Part shown: one piece after another, positions 24,849 to 32,349 of the stretch
Numbering within the stretch: the stretch's first letter is position 1
Layout: each line of letters starts with the position of its first letter
Position numbers and translations under genes: made by a program
Source: a virus
Direction: 5' to 3' (one strand)
DNA: 37,736 bases
Virus record (IMG/VR): IMGVR_UViG_3300034104_005880
Coordinates: 1-37,736 of that record
The notes under the pieces: generated by a model
What the model was told of the DNA's origin: nothing
The model's database searches: none
Seen by the model: only the letters and a program-made list of their open reading frames with translations

Positions 24849-26934
24849 ATGATATTAGCAAAAAAAGGGCAAACCGTAAGATTTAGATTCGGTTTTAATA
24901 ATGGCCTTTCTTATTATGATCCAATAAAACAAAGTCCAGTTAAAGATATTTATGTATCTGTAATCAGGGGCTTAAACGGCTATGGCAATATAATAGAAAA
25001 CGCTGTATCTTATATAAATTCAACCTATAGAATTATTTCAATTACCCCACGGTTCTTTTGATTCAGAAAGCTATATACGTCCAACATTTACTTTTGATAC
25101 ACCTCATACATTATCTGTTGGTGATCAAGTAATAATCTCTGGTGTTGGGGGAAACTACGATGGACAGTATGAGGTTGAAAGTAAAACGTCAAATAGTATA
25201 GTCGCTAAAGCAAAAAAAACAGTTAGTTTATCTTTGCAAGATTTTGATTCATCAAAATACATTTCAAGAGTAACTAAAAAAACTGAAAGTTATATTGAAA
25301 GAATATCTGATTCTGAATATAACTTTATTTATACAATACCGCAAAATTTATTTGCAGGAAACTATACAATTTTAGTAAAAACAGAATATCAATCTACTGA
25401 ACAACTTATAGAGCTTAACTTTCAAGTTTCAGAAGAGGTAAATAACATCACGTATAAGGTTGATGCTTTTAGGGTTCAGAATAACACTGCTACTCTGTAT
25501 TTAACTTCAAGTCATCCTTTTATATTAGGGGATTACATATCTGTACAAGGTGTATCCTCACTGCTTGATGGAAATTACTATATACAATCAAACTCTAACG
25601 CTGATCAAATATCTTATAAACTTTCTGTTCCAAATATAGATTACAATTTATTATCTTCTTTTGGAAATGTTTCTTTAATAAACAATGAGGGCATATCACC
25701 AGTTCTTTCTGGTCCAAATCAACCAACAAAAATTAGTTACAAACCAAACTATAATAGACTTCAGCAGTATAGTACGAATTCAATTCTTCTTGTAGGTCAT
25801 GCAGATAATATTGAATTAAATGATGTCATTAGAATAAATTCAATTCAAGAAGCAGTAAACTTATTGGGAGCAGATGGTAAATCACCTCTTCTTAGAGGAG
25901 TTCTTGAAGCTTATGGTTCTGGGGCTAGAGATATATACATTTGTGCAAGCGCTCCAATGAGTGAATATGTTGATTTTACAGAAAATAGAAATCAACAATT
26001 GGCTCACCTTCTATCTCAAAGTGCAACACCAAGTAGGAGAACATTTTATCAAAAGTATTTTGAAAGATTAGCTGTTACTTATTCTGTAGTAAAATATTAT
26101 GAATTTATTGATATAATAGTTCCTCTAGAAGCCAGTATTATTAATACTGGGTCTGTTGATTTTGTTACTCAGTTAGCACAATATTGTTCTGAATTCCATA
26201 ACGAAACTGGATTTGTTCAACTAGGTGTTATAGGTTCTAGATCAGGCGGCATTAAAGATTCGGATATAGATATTCTAGAGAGTAGATTAATATTTAAAAC
26301 TAAATTTACTGTACTAGATAAAAATAAAGAAATTGTTTCTGATAGTGGAAGATTTATTATTCCAGTATATGGAGAAATTAACTTTAATCATGTAGGATTT
26401 CCAGTAGCATATTCAGGAACAGCAGCGGCGGCATTTGCTGGAACAATGTCTACAACTCCTGTTTATTCTGGAATGATAAGAAAAAGACTTCCAGCTGGAT
26501 ATTCGCTTTATGGATCAAATCTTTCTCCTGATTCTTTATCTAGACTAGATAACCTCGGTGTAAATACTGTATATAGAAGTAGAAGGGCTAATAGAGGAAA
26601 TCCTTTTGAAATCTACATTTCAAACGACTACACAATGGCAAGCAAAGATAGTGCATTCTATAAAACTCCTCAAATAAGACTAGCAGCTATGGTTATTAAT
26701 GAAATTAAATCAATAGGTTATGATTCAATAGGAAAGTTTGCCTACGAAACAGTAACGGCAAAAGTTAGAGCAATGTTAAATATCCTTGTTGCAACAAAGG
26801 CAATTAGAGATTATAGCCTCGATGCCTATGCCGATAGGTATGTTAAAGGTTCTTTGATATATCAAATTACTTTAGTTTCATCATTAAGTTTAAAAACTAT
26901 AAAATTCTCAGTATCTGCGGGACCAGGAGCTTAA
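24849..26934 (+). CDS. Sheath-like tail protein with N-terminal beta domains; contains +1 CGG shift
   Basis: ATG 24849 is one base after the previous stop. Zero frame meets CGG (25050) then TGA two codons on; skipping one base gives 694 residues. The N-terminal ~300 residues are beta-rich Ig-like domains. The C-terminal ~380 have tail-sheath features: a Rossmann-like part (R-D-I-Y-I-C-A-S-A-P), V-G-F-P-V-A-Y-S-G-T-A-A-A-A-F-A-G-T-M, T-V-Y-R-S-R-R-A-N-R-G, and a final domain with I-Y-Q-I-T-L-V-S-S-L. It differs from the shorter main sheath at 27773 and may be a specialised collar or sheath-initiating protein. It ends one base before the terminator-like gene. Confidence 0.72.
25050..25053 (+). 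other. +1 recoding site 5 (CGGT)
   Basis: Codon 68 of the sheath-like gene. Zero frame: CCA CGG TTC TTT TGA. With one base skipped: CCA-GGT-TCT-TTT-GAT-TCA (P-G-S-F-D-S), leading into more than 600 further residues. Confidence 0.85.
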
Positions 26935-26935
26935 T

Positions 26936-27694
26936 ATGCAAAGACCAATACCATTTCCTCAACCAGGCATTAATGACAGCTGGCCAGATAAACTTTTTGG
27001 AGAGCCATTAAAAGCAGCTGGCAATATGTCCTATGCAGAGTTTATTGACATATTACAAATATTATGGAACAGAATATATCCAGATATAGATATAGTTCCA
27101 GTTTCAAGTGGCAAATATGCTAAGTACCCTTGTATATCTTATGGAATAGAATTGAGAAAAGCTCATAATAATGAACCTAAGCCAAAAACTAGACAATTTA
27201 TAAAAGAAGTTTCTCAATATATATATGGTCAAAGATTTCAAAATATAGTTGCATTTACCGTAATGACTAGAGCAGATGCAGGCAGTATAGATTCTAATGC
27301 AAGTCAAGAGCAACAGCAGTCTGAGCTGATGTATGTTGGAGCAGAAGTAGCAGATAAAATTATTGATATTTTTGAAGATTTTATGTTGGAATATACACCT
27401 GTTTTTAAAGCACTTGGAGCCTCGGAATTTGTGTATGCAAGAAGACTCTCCGATGAAGAAATTAATAAAGATCAAACAGATATCGTTAAAAGAACAGTAA
27501 CATATATGTTAACAACAGAAAAATTAATGGCTGCTAGTGTGGATAAGATCGAAAAAATAGCCCTTGATGTAAGAACCTATTATGCGTATGAAAAGAGCCT
27601 AGTAGAGCAGTCTCAAAGAATGGCAACCCCTAACTTAGATAATACAGAAATTAACATTGTAGACCTATATCAATCTGCTACTCCAAATCAATAA
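26936..27694 (+). CDS. Tail terminator/completion-like protein
   Basis: 252 residues, directly after the sheath-like gene and before the main sheath. The middle (Y-P-C-I-S-Y-G-I-E-L-R, then F-Q-N-I-V-A-F-T-V-M-T-R-A, then a long helix D-K-I-I-D-I-F-E-D-F-M) follows the alpha/beta pattern of tail terminator proteins that cap the tube and sheath at the neck. The C-terminal ~60 residues are polar and probably extended. Assignment rests on order and pattern, so it is tentative. Confidence 0.5.
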   Translation: MQRPIPFPQPGINDSWPDKLFGEPLKAAGNMSYAEFIDILQILWNRIYPDIDIVPVSSGKYAKYPCISYGIELRKAHNNEPKPKTRQFIKEVSQYIYGQRFQNIVAFTVMTRADAGSIDSNASQEQQQSELMYVGAEVADKIIDIFEDFMLEYTPVFKALGASEFVYARRLSDEEINKDQTDIVKRTVTYMLTTEKLMAASVDKIEKIALDVRTYYAYEKSLVEQSQRMATPNLDNTEINIVDLYQSATPNQ

Positions 27695-27720
27695 TGTAGT
27701 TGTTTTTATAAGTTGTCCAT

Positions 27721-27726
27721 TACTAT
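27721..27726 (+). promoter_or_regulatory. Candidate promoter element TACTAT upstream of sheath
   Basis: GTCCATTACTATAAG lies 52 bases before the sheath ATG; AAGCGGAGG follows as ribosome site (this CGG is non-coding). CCATTACTAT matches the string before 23115. The gap of 78 bases is the longest in the tail module. Confidence 0.4.
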
Positions 27727-27772
27727 AAGTTCTGAATTAGTCCCATGTCCGTAAGCGGAGGTTAAAATTTAA

Positions 27773-29068
27773 ATGGCTCTACCTGGTGTAAAAACAATAT
27801 TAAAAGACCGCTTTTATAGCATTTCTCGTCAGGATACACCTGTCGGGCCTAGAATAGTGGTTATAGCAAAGCGTAATACAGCTAATAAGATTGGCAACAT
27901 TGCTGACTTAGACGTTGTCCAAGTTACTAAAGAAGAAGATGTGATCACTGCTTTCGGTGCTAACTCTGACTGCCATAAGGCATATGTTGAGTTAGTTGCT
28001 GGCGGTGCTGACAGAATCTATATGGTTCCACTTCCAAGCACTGCAGTTATTCAAGCTGGAACAGCTTTAGCAGCAGCAGATGTGTTGGACACAACTGGTG
28101 GTGTTAGTATCTTCAATGATGCATTCATCGCTGCAGAAGCAGCAAACCCTGACATCATCATCCCTTGGGGTCGTGGTGGACACCCATTGGAATGGGACTC
28201 AACAGACGTTTACGAAACTGGTTCTGCAACTCCAAACTCAGCAACAACTGACACTAACTTTGGTTTCTATGCAGATGATACAACAACAGTTGCAAACAGC
28301 ATGATGTACAAAGTCGCCAATGCTGTTAAGTCAATTAACGAGAATACTCATCCTTGCTATGCTATCATGGGTATTAAGCCATATGTTAGTGGAACAGCAA
28401 CTTCTGATGTAATGACACCAGCTCAAGTTGCAAGCCATCTTGGTCTTTCAAACTTGCCTTCAAATGCTTCAGACTCTCTTCTTAAAGAAGTCGCTCGTCA
28501 TATAATCGTAATTGCTACAGAGCTCAAGACATCTGGATATCCAGACGCATGGGGTTATGCTAACGGTGCATGTGCAATGGGTGCTGCTTTGAGCAGAATG
28601 GCATCTTATGCCTCACCTGTTAACAAGGTTGTATTTAACGTTGCAAAGATGAGATATAACGGTTCAAGAACTACTTTGAACACACTTTCAGACAAGTCTG
28701 TAAATAGCGTTATTCTTAACTTCAACAGAGCTCCAATCTTCAGTGATGGACTCACCTATGCAAACTCAACATCAGACTTTACAAGACTTTCAACATTAAG
28801 AATTGTTAATGAAGTAACCCTTCTTGTTCGTCAAGTATGTCAGAAATTTGTTGGAGAAGCTTCAACAATTCAGACAAGAAACTCAATGGAAACAGCAATC
28901 ACTTCTGCTCTCAGAGGTATGATGCAGCTCGGTGCCCTTCTTGATGGAGACTTTGCTGTTAGCTACATCCCAGCAGAAAATAAAGCACTCATTGACCTAG
29001 TTGTTACTCCAGCTTTCGAGCTTAAGAGTATCGAAGTTCAAGTATCAATCAGCCTCGGTGCTGGCTGA
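27773..29068 (+). CDS. Tail sheath protein
   Basis: 431 residues. Features of contractile sheaths: an N-terminal G-V-K-T-I-L-K-D with R-D-T/Q-D-T-P-V-G-P-R-I-V-V-I-A-K-R, then A-F-G-A-N-S-D-C-H-K-A-Y-V-E-L-V-A-G-G-A-D-R-I-Y-M-V-P-L (patch typical of sheath domain I), a long central domain, and a C-terminal V-R-Q-V-C-Q-K-F-V-G-E-A...V-Q-V-S-I-S-L-G-A-G. The sheath forms the contracting outer tube around the tail tube. Codon use is C-rich like that of the capsid gene, fitting an abundant protein. A strong GGAGG site precedes the ATG. The tube gene follows after 58 bases. Confidence 0.8.
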   Translation: MALPGVKTILKDRFYSISRQDTPVGPRIVVIAKRNTANKIGNIADLDVVQVTKEEDVITAFGANSDCHKAYVELVAGGADRIYMVPLPSTAVIQAGTALAAADVLDTTGGVSIFNDAFIAAEAANPDIIIPWGRGGHPLEWDSTDVYETGSATPNSATTDTNFGFYADDTTTVANSMMYKVANAVKSINENTHPCYAIMGIKPYVSGTATSDVMTPAQVASHLGLSNLPSNASDSLLKEVARHIIVIATELKTSGYPDAWGYANGACAMGAALSRMASYASPVNKVVFNVAKMRYNGSRTTLNTLSDKSVNSVILNFNRAPIFSDGLTYANSTSDFTRLSTLRIVNEVTLLVRQVCQKFVGEASTIQTRNSMETAITSALRGMMQLGALLDGDFAVSYIPAENKALIDLVVTPAFELKSIEVQVSISLGAG

Positions 29069-29126
29069 TCTTCTTGATTATAAATTAACATTACATATAT
29101 AAAAATACCGAATTGGAGGGTATAAT

Positions 29127-29816
29127 ATGGCTAGTGAATACTACGACGGACCAGTAAATAAGTATCTTCAAACTTATACTACATTTTCTGGTGCAGACAT
29201 TGTTGCTACATTTGGTGGCGTTGAAATTGGTGCTCTTTCAGGAATCACTTTCTCAGTAACAAGAGAAAAAGCCCCAATCTATACAATGGGATCACCAAAC
29301 CCACGCTCATTCTCAAGAGGTAAGCGTGGTATCGCTGGATCATTGATCTTTACAGTCTTTGACCGCCCAGCACTCTACACAATGCTTGAAGAAAACTACA
29401 AGACACCAAACAGACAAGTCTTCTACACCAGGGCACATAACACCCTTCCAGGAGACTCAGGTCACAAGCGCGGTATCGCTGAAGTTTCAAGCACTGTAAG
29501 AGACGTTACTGACAAGATTCCATTCTATGCAGACCAGATTCCACCGTTTGACATCACAATTACCTTTGCAAACGAATATGGCCAAGCAGCTGTTAGATCC
29601 ATCTATGGTGTTGAACTTCTTAATGAGGGTTCAGGAGCATCAATGGATGACATCGTAATCGAAGAAACTATGACTTACGTTGCTCGTGAAATTGGTCCAA
29701 TGTACAGAATTGCAACAGATCAATTGCACAGATTTAATGATCAGGATCTCTCTTCTTTGATCAGTAAAGATGCAGTATCTTCTTCTAAGTTAAACAGCGA
29801 CATTATTCGTCCATAA
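29127..29816 (+). CDS. Tail tube protein
   Basis: 229 residues immediately after the sheath, the usual sheath-tube pair. Core motifs F-S-G-A-D-I-V-A-T-F, R-E-K-A-P-I-Y-T-M-G, G-I-A-G-S-L-I-F-T-V-F and P-P-F-D-I-T-I-T-F-A-N-E-Y-G recur in the next two genes. Hexameric rings of such proteins stack to form the tube. Codon use matches the sheath and capsid genes, implying high expression. TTGGAGGGT ribosome site. A 15-bp terminator follows, so tube and sheath can be made in excess of downstream genes. Confidence 0.82.
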   Translation: MASEYYDGPVNKYLQTYTTFSGADIVATFGGVEIGALSGITFSVTREKAPIYTMGSPNPRSFSRGKRGIAGSLIFTVFDRPALYTMLEENYKTPNRQVFYTRAHNTLPGDSGHKRGIAEVSSTVRDVTDKIPFYADQIPPFDITITFANEYGQAAVRSIYGVELLNEGSGASMDDIVIEETMTYVAREIGPMYRIATDQLHRFNDQDLSSLISKDAVSSSKLNSDIIRP

Positions 29817-29835
29817 TTTAGTACAGATTAAAAGT

Positions 29836-29885
29836 AAAGGTAATGGAGGATGGGCTAGTCTTGTCCTCCATTACCTTTTTTTATT
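29836..29885 (+). terminator. Intrinsic terminator after tail tube gene
   Basis: AAAGGTAATGGAGGA pairs perfectly (15 bp) with TCCTCCATTACCTTT around a 13-base loop and is followed by a T-run. Clear Rho-independent terminator, which may be partial since downstream tail genes continue on the same strand. Confidence 0.88.
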
Positions 29886-29897
29886 ATAGGAGTAAAA

Positions 29898-30755
29898 ATG
29901 GCCTCTAACGAATTTCCCTCTAATCCATCTACAGACACAATTTACACAATTAATGGAAGAACTTGGAGATGGGATGGTTACGATTGGGTTTTGGCAAATG
30001 GCTTAAGTCCTGACCTAGATACGCTAACCACAGTTACTAATCAAACCCAAAAGGGAACTAGGTATCAAGATACAATTAAGCAGTTTAGATCACAAAATGG
30101 ACTTCCTGATCCATTTTCTGATATGTCATTTTCTGGTGCTGATATTCATGCAACAATGGTTATTCCTAAGATAGGTCAAAATGGATTGATTCAAGATGAC
30201 GGAGAAGTCTTAGAATTAGCAGAACTTCAAACAATATCTTATTCAATGCACAGAGAAAATTCTCCAATAAGAACATTAGGACATGTAAATCCTAGGGGTT
30301 TTGTAAAGGGAGCAAGAACCATAGCTGGTTCAATGATATTTACAGTATTTAACGAGTACGCCTTTTATAGAATATCTAATTATAAAAAACAATTAGCTAA
30401 CACAAATGGTTTATATTCTCCATTGGCAGACATGCTACCACCTTTTGATGTTGTTTTAAGTTTCTTTAATGAATACGGATTAGCTGCAAAAATGAAGATA
30501 TATGGCATTACTATAGTTGACGAAGGTCAAACGATGTCTATAGACGACCTTATAACTGAACAGACTTACACTTTTATGGCTAGAGGAATTCAGCCATTAA
30601 TACATCTAGATCCAGCTGATGATGAATCTAGATATCCTCAGCAATTAGCTACTGAAAGAAGTGAGAGACTAAAGGCTACACAAAATGCTTTTGGAGATTC
30701 TGTTGTTTCTGATTATAGAAACTTTATTGATATAATTAATAGACTTCCTCAATAA
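29898..30755 (+). CDS. Second tail-tube-fold protein
   Basis: 285 residues. The N-terminal ~40 residues (Y-T-I-N-G-R-T-W-R-W-D-G-Y-D-W-V) are an added phage-structural motif. The remainder repeats the tube core: F-S-G-A-D-I-H-A-T-M, R-E-N-S-P-I-R-T-L-G-H-V-N-P-R-G, I-A-G-S-M-I-F-T-V-F and P-P-F-D-V-V-L-S-F-F-N-E-Y-G. Codon use is AT-rich, unlike the main tube, so it is probably made in smaller amounts, e.g. as a tube initiator, baseplate hub ring or tail-end ring. TAGGAGTAAAA ribosome site, just after the terminator. Confidence 0.72.
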   Translation: MASNEFPSNPSTDTIYTINGRTWRWDGYDWVLANGLSPDLDTLTTVTNQTQKGTRYQDTIKQFRSQNGLPDPFSDMSFSGADIHATMVIPKIGQNGLIQDDGEVLELAELQTISYSMHRENSPIRTLGHVNPRGFVKGARTIAGSMIFTVFNEYAFYRISNYKKQLANTNGLYSPLADMLPPFDVVLSFFNEYGLAAKMKIYGITIVDEGQTMSIDDLITEQTYTFMARGIQPLIHLDPADDESRYPQQLATERSERLKATQNAFGDSVVSDYRNFIDIINRLPQ

Positions 30756-30768
30756 TACTGGAGTAAAA

Positions 30769-31770
30769 ATGACTACACCTTATAGACCATTTAGTGGTTA
30801 TATACCATATGGAGATTATGTTGGGGCTAATAAATTAGTCGGATCTGGAAATACTTTTGATCCATTATCAGCAGACATAGATCTTGTTTGGGGTGGTGGC
30901 AAAAGCACCAATGACGCTAGATTTAGTAACTATTATGACTACTACTTTTCTGGTGAAGATATTAAGGTTTATATTGACGGTCTTTTTGATCCAAAAGACG
31001 AGCTTGATATAGAAAGTTTTTCTTTTTCAATCAGGCAAGAAAAAGCGCCCGTCTATGGTTTTTGGTCTTATAATTACGATGCCATGATGATGGGAACAAG
31101 GTTAATTGCAGGTTCACTTTCAATTTATACAAGATATCCAAGACGAATGACAGAGCTGCTGGAAAAAGCAGCAGAGCAAAGAGTTAATTCCGCATCAAAT
31201 AAATCAAATTCAAGTAGTGTTATTTCTTTAATGAGATCTCAATCAGAGTCTTTGATAGATGAAGAAAACATAGAAAGATATTGGGGATATAGTCAATTAG
31301 ACAGGGTCACCACAGATCCAGCAGCACTATCAGCCAGCGACAGAAACATTTTCAGTGCTCACCCACCTTTTAATTTAATTATAAATTATGGAGTTCAAGA
31401 TTCAAGTTTAACTCCAATTACTGTTACAAAAAATGATAGTTCTGGCACTGCTCAGCAAATGGATAATCTAGATAGAATTATGGCTACAGACATAAATCAA
31501 AGAACAGTTAAATTTAATTCAGATGGTAGCCCTATGAAAGTAGTTTTACAAAATGTTCACCTAACTGGAATGTCTGCAGCCTTTGCTGCAGGAGGAGTGC
31601 CTTTAGTTGAAACATATTCATTTTTAGCTAGAGACTATTACTTTACTGAGGCAACATTAGAAACAGATCCATATAAAGCAACTAGAGCATCAGTAGCAAA
31701 TCAACAAAATACCGTAAGTCAAAGTAGGCAGAATGCAATATCTGAAGTAATATATAAAAATGTTAATTAA
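30769..31770 (+). CDS. Third tail-tube-fold protein
   Basis: 333 residues. More diverged copy of the tube core: F-S-G-E-D-I-K-V-Y-I, R-Q-E-K-A-P-V-Y-G-F, I-A-G-S-L-S-I-Y-T-R and H-P-P-F-N-L-I-I-N-Y-G, with an insertion of ~70 residues (Ser/Asn-rich) in the middle and an extra C-terminal helix. ACTGGAGTAAAA ribosome site. Likely a low-copy ring protein of the tail or baseplate. Confidence 0.68.
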   Translation: MTTPYRPFSGYIPYGDYVGANKLVGSGNTFDPLSADIDLVWGGGKSTNDARFSNYYDYYFSGEDIKVYIDGLFDPKDELDIESFSFSIRQEKAPVYGFWSYNYDAMMMGTRLIAGSLSIYTRYPRRMTELLEKAAEQRVNSASNKSNSSSVISLMRSQSESLIDEENIERYWGYSQLDRVTTDPAALSASDRNIFSAHPPFNLIINYGVQDSSLTPITVTKNDSSGTAQQMDNLDRIMATDINQRTVKFNSDGSPMKVVLQNVHLTGMSAAFAAGGVPLVETYSFLARDYYFTEATLETDPYKATRASVANQQNTVSQSRQNAISEVIYKNVN

Positions 31771-31772
31771 TG

Positions 31773-31781
31773 TGATATAAT
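31773..31781 (+). promoter_or_regulatory. Extended -10 promoter candidate TGATATAAT
   Basis: Three bases after the stop of the third tube-like gene and 27 bases before ATG 31809; AAAAGGAG lies between. Matches TGnTATAAT exactly. It would drive the chaperone and large 3' genes. Confidence 0.5.
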
Positions 31782-31808
31782 GAATTGTAAAAATAAAAGG
31801 AGTTTTAA

Positions 31809-32348
31809 ATGACACAGAATAGAAAAGTTGTTGTAAAAACAGAAGATAGTGAACTCAAAGAAATGAGTGGAGCTGATTCGGTAGAGGTTTTTTCTGTAAC
31901 AGATCAACCAGAGGAAAATGAAGAAGTTGTAATTAGAGATGAATTATTGGTAGACCCTTCTGAAGCAACAAGTGTTGAACAATTAGAAGATGATGTAGAA
32001 ATATTTGATAATGGCCCAACAGCTGGCCTTATTAAGATGTGGAAAAGAGAATATGGAGAAGTCTATGTAACCTCTGTTTCTTTCGATAAGCATATTGTTT
32101 GGCGAGTTCTTTCTAGAATTGAATACAAGCATCTTGTCAAAAAAATGGAACAACTTATGCAGGCTGGCCAAATGTCAACAGCAGAAGCAAACATGTGGAA
32201 CGAAGAAGCGATAGCAGAACTTTGCATTCTATTCCCAAGTTATGACAAGAGATCATTAACAGAAGACATGGCAGGATTACCTTCACTCATTGCACAGGAA
32301 GTATTGGAAGCTTCAGGATTCGTAGCACTTGAGGTAAGACAGTTATAA
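31809..32348 (+). CDS. Tail assembly chaperone-like protein
   Basis: 179 residues, acidic N-terminus (~60 residues, probably disordered) followed by a helical domain (W-R-V-L-S-R-I-E-Y-K-H-L-V-K-K-M-E, I-A-E-L-C-I-L-F-P). Position between tube genes and the tape-measure-sized gene, and the helical C-terminal core with 'lsr.Ey..l' then 'lCil.P', fit tail assembly chaperones, which bind the tape measure during tail building. The stop TAA ends one base before the next ATG. I saw no slippery heptamer for the -1 shift often found at this locus. Confidence 0.6.
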   Translation: MTQNRKVVVKTEDSELKEMSGADSVEVFSVTDQPEENEEVVIRDELLVDPSEATSVEQLEDDVEIFDNGPTAGLIKMWKREYGEVYVTSVSFDKHIVWRVLSRIEYKHLVKKMEQLMQAGQMSTAEANMWNEEAIAELCILFPSYDKRSLTEDMAGLPSLIAQEVLEASGFVALEVRQL

Positions 32349-32349
32349 T

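Noticed and set aside
27104-27475. Antisense frame opposite the terminator-like gene
   Set aside because: Cys/Phe/Ile-rich translation typical of an AT-rich reverse strand, no start signals, and it lies fully inside a convincing sense gene.
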